Positions 45,101 through 53,582 of a DNA stretch of 55,683 nucleotides are shown here, one piece after another. The notes below the pieces were generated by a model. It ran no database searches, had not been told where the DNA came from, and worked only from the letters and a program-made list of their open reading frames with translations. The position numbers and the translations under genes were made by a program. The DNA lies in the IMG/VR virus record IMGVR_UViG_3300047554_000738, positions 1 through 55,683 of that record; one strand, given 5' to 3'. The DNA comes from a virus. Each line of letters opens with the position of its first letter. The stretch's first letter is position 1.

Positions 45101-48100
45101 ACTAAGTTTATGGTTGACGAGAATCTCACATTTGAACAATACGAAGAAGTATTTGACCATTTGTTGTCTTTGCAACCTGAAATTCAGAATGGCAAGAATT
45201 TAGCCAACGACCTGAAAAAGATGTGCTATACCAAAATAGGTAACGAAAGGATGATAAACCGTTATCTCGGAGTACCATTTAAGGACGACAACAACAGCCC
45301 TCAATTTGCAGGATTAGGCAGGAGATTAGCAGGGCATCAGGTAGGACAAGACCAAGGTATTGTCGTAATAAACAATATTGCGAGAGCGTTCCAACAGATA
45401 AATAATGATATATCCGCAGGCAAAGCATCTGATGTTATAACCAAGAATGAACTTATAGATATGCTTCCTGAAGGATTTGAATTTGGGAATATCCCTGGAT
45501 TCGAATCACTGCAGGGTATCAAAATGAATATAGATATAGAAACAGTGAAATCAGCTATATTCTCATTTCTCAAGCAGACTTATGTTGATACTTATGAAAT
45601 GGTGCCTTTGGACAGGTATCAGGGTGTTATTGCAGGGTTAGTGAATGATTTCGAGTTAGTGTACGATGAATCAAGGAATGTTAACCAAGATGGATTCCCT
45701 GAAAGACTTTCATTATTCCATTTAGGAGGTGAGTTTAATCCTACGATGGAGAAACCTGCTGACTTTGACAAGTTAACAATGATGAATCCGAACTACAAAG
45801 GCCAGGAACTGAAGTTAATGTTAGGCGAAGCTATCTTAAAGCACATGTTCAGTATAGCAGGTATTAATTATAAATCATTGGACAAGGTAGAAAATCCGCA
45901 TGAGATGATAGACAAAGTAATGGAAACTACCAAGGTGGAGAATCCGGGGAATACTTATACAAGAACATTAGAAGCTGTAAGGGATATTCTAAGAGACGAA
46001 ACTGTAAAAAAACCGGAACTACCTCCAATTGATGTACCATTAGAAACTGACGTGTTTATGGAGAGAACTACTCCACAAGCAGAACAACCTAAACCTATTG
46101 AACCGGTAGAGGAAGTTACCAAACCTGAACAGGAGATGACAGAAACTCAACCACAAGAACCGGAAGCAATTGCTAAGGTAGGAGAAGAACCTGCAAAACC
46201 TGAATTTGTCCCAACAGCAGGGAAGATGCTAGAATCTCTTAAAGTACCTATGGGAGCTCAATATGGTATATTGCAAGGGTTAAAGAAGAGATACCAAAGA
46301 GCATCAAAGTTAATTTGGGGAAACACTATGTCGGGTGAGGTTTATGACCAAATCCGCAATAGTGATTTAACTAATAATGGCATGTATAATGAGGACGATG
46401 TGGTAGGCATGTATCCTGATTTCTTGTCTGAACCTGACTGGATAGAAATTGACAAAGCTATTGCAGGGAATGTCAAAGGGTTTATATTAAAGACCGAGAA
46501 TAAGAAACATAACAGTAAGGAAACATTGCCTTTATATACAGCGATGCAGATAGCAGATTATTTACAAGAGAACGGTTATACCAGATGGACAAACAAGAAA
46601 GGTGAATTAACGGACAATTATGTTAGAAAAGACATTTTAAAGCCTTCTACAGAGACTTTTACTCAAGAGGTGGCTTCTGATATGCCTGAGCAGATAAAAA
46701 CGCGACAGGAAGCTTCTACTGAGGTTAAATCTGCAATACCGTCACTCAAAGATATCAAGATTGACACAAGTAAGGCAAAAGGTGCAGGTGCTATTGCAAA
46801 AGCTGTTGCTGATATGAAATCTCCTGTCGGAGTAATTAACGGTGGCTCTTATATCAAGACTAAGGTTAACAGTGAAGGGGTATATGAGGATGATGCTAAC
46901 CTTATGGCTCAGATTAGAGAGAAATACCCTGATGCTATTGTAGTTAAAGAAGCTATGGAACCGACCGAAATAGACAAATTACGTGACAGGACTTTTGTCG
47001 TATTCAACAAAACAGGCAATAAAGCAAATGTCAACTATCTCGCTAAGAACAAATACGATTATGTAATTGCTGGGTATGAAGATGTTGGTTTCTCTCTTGG
47101 CGGAGAATCTTATCCTTCCTCTAACGGTCTTGAAATTGCATCAACTATATTAAGGTCCGAGATAGCTAATGAAGTGCAAAGTTTAGTAGGAACTAAACTT
47201 AGGGATATCCTTAACAAACAAATTGTTAATGGGACTATGGCTAAATACAGTTTTGATGATTTCTACGAATCGAAAATAAAGAACAAGAAAGGTTATTCAG
47301 TTAGAGGGCCGATTGAACTTGTCCAGGGTTTGATATCGAACATTATGTACGGTGGTAAGCCGACTGCTTCAGAAAATGCTTTATCACCTTTCGAGATTAA
47401 AACGGAAGATGGCAAAATAAAGAACAAAGATTTTCTCAAAACTTTGACTGAATTTAAAGATACTGAAGGTCATTATTTGTTTGCTCAGGACAGGTACATA
47501 CCATTCAAAATAGCTGCAGGTACTGTATTGAAACACATGATTGACAACAATGTACCAAGACTTGGGGATTATGTATTAAGAAGCAGCAACGATATAGCTA
47601 CTTTGCTATATTCTGATGGTGTTATATCAGATAACCAAGGGAATAGTACAACACTTGAAAATGTATTTGCAGAGAATGGCGAACTGCAAGCTGCATGGAT
47701 ACCTGCCGAGTTCTTGCAAAGTCCTGATTTCAGAGATTTGATTACATTCAATAAAGGTATAGATGCGAGAGAACTCGAATTACTCAAATCTAAAGTGTTA
47801 GTTAATATAACAGATTCGATGCACAGTATATTATCAAACTTTGGTGTCAATATTGACAAGGGACTTCTTTACACTGCCAATGCTTTTTATGAAGTCCAAA
47901 GAGATAAGGCATTTAGAGAGAAAAATCTGTATAAGGGTAGTTTAGCTAATATGCGTGGTACTCACATGGCAGACCCGAAATGGAACTATGCTTATGAAAC
48001 AGGACAATGGCTTACTAAAACTCACTTAGGAGGTAAGACAAGCGAAGATATCATGCGAGAGCATGGTAGTAAGTTTCTTAACGAGCATTCTGATACTAAT

Positions 48101-51100
48101 ATATGGCAACTAATCAAAAGTGCAAGAGACGCAGGTATTATTCCGAAAGTTGCTAATGATGTTACATTGGAAGACTTTATGATTGACAAGCTGAACAAAA
48201 AGGGTGAAAGTATAGGGTTAGAAATGTCAGCTTCTTCTATTGAAGATGTGTCATGGAAGGATAAATCAGTGAAAGACTTTTTCCGGACTATCCGTGAACA
48301 TGCGGCTAAATCATCTAATCAGAAAATATTAGATGCTGTTAATAAGCCAATGTCAGAATGGGACAATGAAACTATGATGGCAATTAGCAGAGAGATTATA
48401 AAACCATATCTTGAAAAGGTACTGCCACCATTAGCATTAGGTACAGGTAAAGGGACTATCGAAGAAGCACAAAGCTGGTCTGATTATACAATTCAGAAAC
48501 TCATGGCAGGGTTCATGCCGGGTAATTCGGGTTATATGAATAAACTTGAAGCTATGTATGATAAAATATCAGGCGAGAATTCACATAGCAGAACAATTGC
48601 CAGAAACTTTATGAATCAAAACTATCTTGCATCAATAGCTGAACTAATCTTAGAATTAAGAAAGACTAAATCAGGAACTTGGTGGAGCAATATCAAAATA
48701 TGGGGTTCTAAGTTACCTACTGAGATGTTGAAGAGACATAGTATGAACAAACAGGTCTTCAATGCTACTGATGAGATTATGGATATTCCTGAAGTAGTTA
48801 ATGGCGAAGCAGGGCAGGTTGATACAATCAGATTGAAAGATGAAGCCGATTGGGAATTGGGAGTGCAATTACCTTATGTTTTGTTGCCTAAACAGTATCC
48901 AATGATATTGGCAGCTACAAGATTGACTAAATTGAAGAACAATCTTGCAGCAGAAACTAACAGGATTAAAGAGGATTTCGAAAGTATAGAGAATAATACC
49001 GATACTGAAATTGCTTCAGGTATCGAAAGTTTGGATAATGTAATTATCGCTAAGAACAAAGGGTTTGATGAATATACGCAATCGGATGTTGTTGACCCGG
49101 GTAATTTATTAGATGAGATTAAATTCCAGACCAAAACTAAGAACGGTGTTGTGCAGGATGGTAAGGTTACATTCAATATCCGTAAACCTGAGAATAAGGT
49201 TGAATCTATTATATTCGATGTCCAGAATGATGCTGATTTGAGAGATGGTATAAATACTTTCCTCAATAGTTGGAATGCTAATGTTGACCCGACTATAAAG
49301 ACTAAGTTATTCAATTATATCAAATATAAGACTGCATTAGAGAATTATCGTAACATGCTTGTCAGTTATACTAAAGCTATCGAGAGTTTTGCTAATAGGT
49401 ACAAAAATGGTAGAATAGATGGTACAGGTATCAATGCCAAGGATAATTTGCAGAGACTTAACAGTTTTATAGCGAAGATGGGCAAATTGAATCCGACTGA
49501 AGTGGCTATGATGACAAGAGATATCAGAGATGATGTTGACATGAGTGATGCTGTCCAATATTTCCAGGACAATTTTATAACTCCTAATGAAGAATCGTTT
49601 ATTGAGCAAAGGAACATTCAATTTGAATTCAACTCGAAACTGAGAGAGAAGTACAAGAATTACAGCAGAGTGAAGAAAGGAAGAACAGGGCAGGGTGATT
49701 TCATGGGCTCTATCCGTACTGAAATCAAGAAGTTATTAGCAGGAGAAACTAAACAGAATGCAACTGCCGGTGAAGCTATTGTATCTGAAAATGACAGGTA
49801 TGAGATAGACAGACAAATTAAAGCAGGGACCGGTTCAACTTATGTATTAAGCAGATGGGGAGAACAGATAGCAAGTATTATTTCCGAGAATATTAATGGT
49901 ACTGGTTTAATAGTAGGCAAAGATGCAAACGGCAAAGCAGTAACCAAGGCGTTGACAAGTGCGGAACAGAAACAATTGTTCAATGAAGTCTTATCTGATG
50001 TCCGGAATCTTATTGATGAATTCTACAAAGGGGATAATGCTTATTACGATTTATTCCGTAAACTCGGGATTAAAGGTTATGACCAAGCGTTACATTATAT
50101 CAAAACTGCTAAGGAGTGGGATGCCGTTCTGAATGCACGTAGAGAAATTAGCAAAGCAGTCAAGAATCAAATGCACAAATTAGCAAAGGATGCTCAGGTT
50201 AATTACTTTAATCAGTTTGTTGCAAGTAAAGATGTGACCGAAGATATTAGAGCACATTATAACTTCACAGAACTCTTCCAGAAGGTGTTTGCGGACAAAA
50301 CCGATGCAGAGGGTAGGGTAGTGGATAAATTCTTTACTACAAGGCTGGATAAGGCCTCAAATGACATTGATTGGGTTATGACCAATTCATTAATTGATTT
50401 GAACAATACCATGCTCCACAATTATCTTGAATTTGATAGGGAAACAAGCAAAATAGCCGATATGAATACAATCTCTGTATTGACCAATACAATTGGTATG
50501 CCTTACAAATATGGGCAGGAATTGCCGATTGGACAGTTTAATGATGAATTCAAAGCTACTGAACTTACTGAACCGGGTAGTTATTATATACCATCTGACT
50601 TGAAAGTAGGGGATATCGTTACTATGAGATTAAAGGATAACAAGACATTCACTGCGAGACTATTATGTGGTGTAAAATGTAAAGAGAATGTATTAAACAA
50701 GGATACCAAGAAAGCAGAGGTACGTGATGTGCCTTATTATGTGTTCAGCAACGATATAAACAATTCACCGAATCAATCATTTATAGCTGCGGATATGATA
50801 GCCACTATGAGAAAAGGTGAATCACCTGATTGGACATTAAATGCAGTCCAGGGAAGAATGCGGCATCATATCCAAAATTCTATATCTGATATGGCGGAAG
50901 AGTTTAAACATTATATAACACAGCGAGTTAACGATAAAGGCAGGACAGACAACATAGCACAAAGACGTGCTTCTAATAAGACTATCCATTATATCCAGGA
51001 CTTTAACAATGATAAGAGCGTGGCTAAATTTGTCAGATGGGGACAGAAAGTAGCGGATGCAGGGCAGGTAGGTTTATACTATCTCAGAGCAAGACACATA

Positions 51101-52711
51101 TTAACAGGTCTATCGGGTGTAGCATTTAGTGGCAGTCTTGGTGGTGCTGTTTATTATGGTGGTAAAGGAATAACCAAATATCTTATGGGAATAGGCAAAC
51201 TGTTTCTTCAAAATAGAATGGGTTATACCGATAATCTTGTTTATCATCCGGTAGTCAAACGGAACCAACGTGCAATAACTGCTCAATTAATGAGAGGTCT
51301 AAGTGGTGTAAAGAACATTTGGTCAGGTGCTGAAAAAGAAGCGTCAGCTACAATTGCAAGGCAGCATATGAGTGAACTTGTGGCTTTGGAAAGTACTTCT
51401 GAAATGGGACATCTTAACGAACAAATGGGTGAAGTTATTGACCGTATCATGCAAAACAATGAAGAAGGGCATAAATACTTTAAAAACAAGCTGCTTAAAA
51501 CGAGGGCAGTAAATAAGTTAGCTAAAGGTATTAAAGAGATTACTCAGGAAATGACCGAAGATACTGAGATTGCCGAGCAAATGAGGGAAGGTGAAGAACA
51601 TGTATCAAGAGTTGTTAGGAAAGTTGCTGATAAAATTGAATGGCTTAAAGTCACTATGAAAGAAGCTGAATTTGATAATGGTGAATATGTAATGAAAAAC
51701 AAATCAGTTCATGTACCTAAAATCAAAGGGTTGTCTGACCACGACAGTTTGACGGTTATTACTTTATGGGACCAACTATTATATTTGGCTTCCTTAAGAG
51801 GTGGTATCCTAACTTCCGAAAAGACTTCAGCCGGTGCTGCTGTACGCAAATTCTATGAAGAGAAAGTAAAAACATTCTCTGATGAATATGGTGGGCATAT
51901 AAGTAATTCATTTACAAGTAACTTATTAGAGAGAGAAGCATCTATGGGTTACGGTAATTACAAACGGAACATGGCACAAAAGACATGGTTAATCAGGAAC
52001 TTAAACAGATTTTCTCCTTTCGGATATGAGAAAGGGCAGAACATCACTAAGTATAACATGTCAAGACAGGATATGTATAAAGCTTACAAGGAATCCAATG
52101 GTGCTGAATTTGACCGTTTTATAGGCGACATGGCTCAATTGGGGATACCTATTGGCGAGTGGTTCCTCGAACAAAGCAATTCGTTACCAAAAGCATTTGC
52201 AGTCCGTTCAGTTCAACTGGCTATTAAGACACTAATCAAGTATGGTGCTATGGGAATATTAGGCACTGCCGGTAAAGCTATCAATACTATATTCAGTGAC
52301 CCTTCTGAAGATATTGACGAGATACTGTCATTACAGGGATTCGCTTTCGGGCCGTTAGAAATGTCAATGCAAATGATAGCTACAATAATTAACGCTTTGT
52401 TAGTATCCGAAAGCATAGGTGATTTAACTGAAGCTAAGAAAGCAACTATTGCAAGTGACATGTTAAAGATGCCGGGACAATCTTTGCGTGGAGTTATGGG
52501 TAAAGGAGCAACTGATGCTTTAAATGCTCTAACTGTAACATTATATGCAGCTTGGAAAGGAATGACAGGAGAAGAACTTGCAGGTATTGTAGATAAAACT
52601 AAAAAAATAGAAAAGAATAATTTGAAAACTGCAACAGATTTAGTAAATTGGATGGCACCCGGAGTGGGAACTATCACAAATGAATATATTAACCAATCAT
52701 GGAGGAAGTAA
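39149..52711 (+). CDS. Giant virion RNA polymerase polyprotein (4520 aa)
   Basis: The parts seen, in order: a hydrophobic helical region (about 240-560); a zinc metallopeptidase with HELVH (His724, His728) and NELIA Glu807; a region around 1500-1620 with ASKGKH that may be the first double-psi barrel; and a beta-prime-type barrel. In the latter, VKIP (Lys1940) lies 38 residues before DFDGDG (Asp1978, Asp1980, Asp1982), close to the 35-residue spacing of bacterial beta-prime. A Pro/Glu linker (about 2305-2355), a long unassigned part, and hydrophobic segments (about 3973-4023, 4351-4382, 4398-4420) follow. It is probably packaged and ejected to transcribe early genes. The first ATG has no good ribosome site, and the frame is open upstream. 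Confidence 0.85.
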   Translation: MHQMADYDDKLKQPSQESLLLGQKLAKTGGTTAGPFGLSYDMMHPIRPEPVAPKKFDKEINDLLSNTVKFRKDKAGLKWQYTLDPKEIEASEKMLDMYWQDKLTEFGKKGGYAKDIREGGTYSALHETRGFFSGLAEFFTDPITAIARTQTGTFHENSEMKEIREFTKAWMAAKEDLNALKLKYRTEDSYRKPVAEQTKFLQNQIAGTGHDSKAMTDYKPDEWKPKEPKPAYDVDYDYDAADVTELYVNKAAKGALVGIAEGVLRTNIVGNTSGVEMQDHLARFVQASQDGIDSEKAKEIAGYIQNRSEQGGAIQDVAIKTIGDLVEMTSSMYSPVGGFALGTKAFNAAYQAAKASKFARILRAVDAGKLTKMNPEFRKRYEIFNKILNPKASAPVNGSYILPKVSDMIGTKSEYIGRLVASSFVDQMLTADHKLTPDEVIENLKNMTILGGMNYAFSKAFMKGAQHLLLTKTLAGTKIGGLAQKQLNTTAAAMVGIGQLVAQPAQSLVLNSLDGRDITAEQFVADMIMGLGMSYGDFYKTAQAKGDSWKVKKFDEILKENYDEMGFVPNVPIKDQTNRQESMEQQSKVIEEVVKTTQEQNPTKVVRTVQGTKDGQAGTIIIGKQTYGQELVGETRKRLGLKEDEAITGKHLIDAFSDDFKKSRVKKTIFSLIGKIAPDVKVELSEDINAPAAYKDGVLYLNNKDAYTLKKGGIGKAATVTIAHELVHGLVEERLKNDEVFGKKMYDIYYKFKEKASNWLEHHPDAFNSMSETQKEMIMKILGNTYETTDESGQVIREIDDEVNLNELIAIMYEPSTAANTVRKFLYTVDPSLKNDILSKIGGALGIESDLFKEIDNVIVNSEKTLINDRPEAYKLSEAKEPTALPGEQDLYDEEGDMLGSNDDYDSPFEMSKMSITEAMDFMSAEENFTKVAEVKKALTTEVEEENITESRNRDFEVEVKVNSLKRRLEVATDERLDKLLASTDDEIKQHIAKYVQDATEQQNTFRKIKNLRKVESLGINVTLSKKKGISVTKVAPINGMTPKNRPVKGYTGKQVYLDKGLALMAVEATGSGLFNGIGLNTLAELANPDNITLIEGYYPSSTKKVGDNFVTSPIKNKISDKLDPNIFATTDLGGKLLAQGYFLMPKVKGQRAIKLPGIAETLKDRRNFVTGIDNFFIKKMLVNEATYDYNYEKATQIKSFMENFDSGKLLKVITNKINAEMEGRELPFYVKDIIKDGETPEKITALTKQAEAFKPMMDEIKQIVKKYYTDNTGKIRLPEWVNEKSAIPDQAVYDRLVRVIYGLTDNGFKTSWNKVDSKEVTPVKSTDKYLNILTADHYNRLGDMGQLADLAGDIRLETGGYDTDHMKQKYGMDVNSDGDGVLRTLSVSDDYLKDNLGFSDEDIAEYTRFITMFSEQETDGVLMSLNDNTYSLLAKTLGIKEDAWQKVPGLKPKGVEFNNGNVRITKGMLWNINNMKDIANRNPWLAKIIQAAKDNNIAVLYMPTASKGKHTAKVKFVDIDEKTRAVVDNDNTLLSVEIKSGDKWKTDPDVTKAYKSEFALGFMNGIVPEWAIGHMKITGDDALTFENYVHGSDIALGANGFETILATQRTSNLFAGEQGQKVYDILQNHINYNIQKSSGKIKDIMLSSEIGARMMQGIGKLKPDFKVTAAEHKALGSFVQQALDYFERQIDADRTDDTIHTYGENAYVLYDRLSQMVDSRGNFLLNKLPLLITMNNILAGRTLTEGNNSLGATLMRYAVEDMIKGRVPVMASKIMPDFNAESAVIYTINKIAQDRLDEAMNKDIDARDQNGRIIWNSQKQQLYRDLVKMELGSMYGIENYDEHVEVYGIANKGTTEIEGFEVAKEVKALTASILTPKERLDLLGSKFIDENGKLRNRGVILGRDNYEKEIKYRQKMHRLYPDKGFDKPLMPGDKMLFVKIPSDDYTNTLMPLYFAGVTEQEGVVITESGIIKFTGGDFDGDGITKFMVDENLTFEQYEEVFDHLLSLQPEIQNGKNLANDLKKMCYTKIGNERMINRYLGVPFKDDNNSPQFAGLGRRLAGHQVGQDQGIVVINNIARAFQQINNDISAGKASDVITKNELIDMLPEGFEFGNIPGFESLQGIKMNIDIETVKSAIFSFLKQTYVDTYEMVPLDRYQGVIAGLVNDFELVYDESRNVNQDGFPERLSLFHLGGEFNPTMEKPADFDKLTMMNPNYKGQELKLMLGEAILKHMFSIAGINYKSLDKVENPHEMIDKVMETTKVENPGNTYTRTLEAVRDILRDETVKKPELPPIDVPLETDVFMERTTPQAEQPKPIEPVEEVTKPEQEMTETQPQEPEAIAKVGEEPAKPEFVPTAGKMLESLKVPMGAQYGILQGLKKRYQRASKLIWGNTMSGEVYDQIRNSDLTNNGMYNEDDVVGMYPDFLSEPDWIEIDKAIAGNVKGFILKTENKKHNSKETLPLYTAMQIADYLQENGYTRWTNKKGELTDNYVRKDILKPSTETFTQEVASDMPEQIKTRQEASTEVKSAIPSLKDIKIDTSKAKGAGAIAKAVADMKSPVGVINGGSYIKTKVNSEGVYEDDANLMAQIREKYPDAIVVKEAMEPTEIDKLRDRTFVVFNKTGNKANVNYLAKNKYDYVIAGYEDVGFSLGGESYPSSNGLEIASTILRSEIANEVQSLVGTKLRDILNKQIVNGTMAKYSFDDFYESKIKNKKGYSVRGPIELVQGLISNIMYGGKPTASENALSPFEIKTEDGKIKNKDFLKTLTEFKDTEGHYLFAQDRYIPFKIAAGTVLKHMIDNNVPRLGDYVLRSSNDIATLLYSDGVISDNQGNSTTLENVFAENGELQAAWIPAEFLQSPDFRDLITFNKGIDARELELLKSKVLVNITDSMHSILSNFGVNIDKGLLYTANAFYEVQRDKAFREKNLYKGSLANMRGTHMADPKWNYAYETGQWLTKTHLGGKTSEDIMREHGSKFLNEHSDTNIWQLIKSARDAGIIPKVANDVTLEDFMIDKLNKKGESIGLEMSASSIEDVSWKDKSVKDFFRTIREHAAKSSNQKILDAVNKPMSEWDNETMMAISREIIKPYLEKVLPPLALGTGKGTIEEAQSWSDYTIQKLMAGFMPGNSGYMNKLEAMYDKISGENSHSRTIARNFMNQNYLASIAELILELRKTKSGTWWSNIKIWGSKLPTEMLKRHSMNKQVFNATDEIMDIPEVVNGEAGQVDTIRLKDEADWELGVQLPYVLLPKQYPMILAATRLTKLKNNLAAETNRIKEDFESIENNTDTEIASGIESLDNVIIAKNKGFDEYTQSDVVDPGNLLDEIKFQTKTKNGVVQDGKVTFNIRKPENKVESIIFDVQNDADLRDGINTFLNSWNANVDPTIKTKLFNYIKYKTALENYRNMLVSYTKAIESFANRYKNGRIDGTGINAKDNLQRLNSFIAKMGKLNPTEVAMMTRDIRDDVDMSDAVQYFQDNFITPNEESFIEQRNIQFEFNSKLREKYKNYSRVKKGRTGQGDFMGSIRTEIKKLLAGETKQNATAGEAIVSENDRYEIDRQIKAGTGSTYVLSRWGEQIASIISENINGTGLIVGKDANGKAVTKALTSAEQKQLFNEVLSDVRNLIDEFYKGDNAYYDLFRKLGIKGYDQALHYIKTAKEWDAVLNARREISKAVKNQMHKLAKDAQVNYFNQFVASKDVTEDIRAHYNFTELFQKVFADKTDAEGRVVDKFFTTRLDKASNDIDWVMTNSLIDLNNTMLHNYLEFDRETSKIADMNTISVLTNTIGMPYKYGQELPIGQFNDEFKATELTEPGSYYIPSDLKVGDIVTMRLKDNKTFTARLLCGVKCKENVLNKDTKKAEVRDVPYYVFSNDINNSPNQSFIAADMIATMRKGESPDWTLNAVQGRMRHHIQNSISDMAEEFKHYITQRVNDKGRTDNIAQRRASNKTIHYIQDFNNDKSVAKFVRWGQKVADAGQVGLYYLRARHILTGLSGVAFSGSLGGAVYYGGKGITKYLMGIGKLFLQNRMGYTDNLVYHPVVKRNQRAITAQLMRGLSGVKNIWSGAEKEASATIARQHMSELVALESTSEMGHLNEQMGEVIDRIMQNNEEGHKYFKNKLLKTRAVNKLAKGIKEITQEMTEDTEIAEQMREGEEHVSRVVRKVADKIEWLKVTMKEAEFDNGEYVMKNKSVHVPKIKGLSDHDSLTVITLWDQLLYLASLRGGILTSEKTSAGAAVRKFYEEKVKTFSDEYGGHISNSFTSNLLEREASMGYGNYKRNMAQKTWLIRNLNRFSPFGYEKGQNITKYNMSRQDMYKAYKESNGAEFDRFIGDMAQLGIPIGEWFLEQSNSLPKAFAVRSVQLAIKTLIKYGAMGILGTAGKAINTIFSDPSEDIDEILSLQGFAFGPLEMSMQMIATIINALLVSESIGDLTEAKKATIASDMLKMPGQSLRGVMGKGATDALNALTVTLYAAWKGMTGEELAGIVDKTKKIEKNNLKTATDLVNWMAPGVGTITNEYINQSWRK

Positions 52712-53070
52712 TGAACTTACTGAACAAACCGATACGTGTTAAATACACGGTAAAAAATGACCAAACAATTAATATGAAAGTAGGCAAGACTTATTGGGCA
52801 ATTGCTTTGGTAAATGAAAGTGGATATTTGAAATATGTTGTTATCAATGACAATGATACAGCGGAGATAGTCCCTGCACATTTATATCCTATTGTGTTAG
52901 AGGATATCGGGATTCACGATACCCCTGTTGAACAAGAACCTAAAAAGGAAATTCTTTATCCTAAACCAGTGCAAGAAGAGGTGACAGAACTTCCCAAGGA
53001 AGAAGAGAACATTACTGAAGCAGGGCCAAAGAAAAAAAACATGTTCGAGGTGAAACGTGTCAGAAATTAG
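52711..53070 (+). CDS. Small hypothetical protein (119 aa)
   Basis: The ATG at 52711 overlaps the giant gene's stop (TAATG) and follows GGAGGAAG, better than an ATG at 52699. It has a beta-rich first half and a Pro/Glu-rich second half. The end is basic (KKKNMFEVKRV). It lies between the giant virion gene and the holin candidate and could be a virion assembly factor. Unrecognised. Confidence 0.55.
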   Translation: MNLLNKPIRVKYTVKNDQTINMKVGKTYWAIALVNESGYLKYVVINDNDTAEIVPAHLYPIVLEDIGIHDTPVEQEPKKEILYPKPVQEEVTELPKEEENITEAGPKKKNMFEVKRVRN

Positions 53071-53581
53071 TCCGGAATATAGACCAATAGAGAAATCAGA
53101 AATTCATGTTGAGCAACCGAAACTTGCCAATATGACAAAAGATGAACTTATAGAGAAACTTATCAAGACCAGTATTGACAAAGCAAAGTTGCAGACTTAC
53201 TATTCGAAATATCATGGAATTGAAGTAACTTTAGGTGTTGATGACTATTGGAATATAGTAGTGGCTAAAGCGAGTGATTTGATTAAAATTGTCAAGTTTG
53301 CACCATGGCTGTTAACATCTGCAGTCAGGTTAGTAGATATTTTACAACTTATTAAAGGAGTTAATATGAAGGGCAAAAGTTGGTTCTGGTGGTTTACTAC
53401 CATAGTGGGACTACTTACAGCAATAGGCACAGCATGGAACGCAGTAGCTACCGATGCAGATTGGTGGGCTTATGTCACAGCAGCGTTAATTGCTATATTC
53501 AGTTTCTTGTCTGATAAAGTCAAGAAAGCAGTTGGTGTTATTGCGATAACATTATGGCCATATTTCAGTCGGGTTATTTAA
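53057..53581 (+). CDS. Membrane protein, holin candidate (174 aa) with internal start
   Basis: The N-terminal half is soluble and charged. The C-terminal half has two strong hydrophobic helices (about 108-128, and 137-151) and an amphipathic end. An internal ATG at 53366 lies five bases after AAAGGAG, a better ribosome site than that of the full-length start, and would give a 71-residue two-helix protein of holin size. A dual-start lysis regulator is therefore possible. It precedes terminase. Confidence 0.55.
   Translation: MSEISPEYRPIEKSEIHVEQPKLANMTKDELIEKLIKTSIDKAKLQTYYSKYHGIEVTLGVDDYWNIVVAKASDLIKIVKFAPWLLTSAVRLVDILQLIKGVNMKGKSWFWWFTTIVGLLTAIGTAWNAVATDADWWAYVTAALIAIFSFLSDKVKKAVGVIAITLWPYFSRVI
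53354..53368 (+). promoter_or_regulatory. Internal ribosome binding site and start within the holin candidate
   Basis: AAAGGAG (53354-53360), a five-base spacer and ATG (53366-53368), in frame with the long gene. The C-terminal 71 residues starting here hold both hydrophobic helices, so a short holin-like product can be made separately. Confidence 0.5.
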
Positions 53582-53582
53582 T

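Noticed and set aside
52213-52677. A 154-codon minus-strand frame under the end of the giant gene
   Set aside because: It mirrors the hydrophobic C-terminal coding of the giant protein and lacks a ribosome site, so it is explained by codon bias on the opposite strand.
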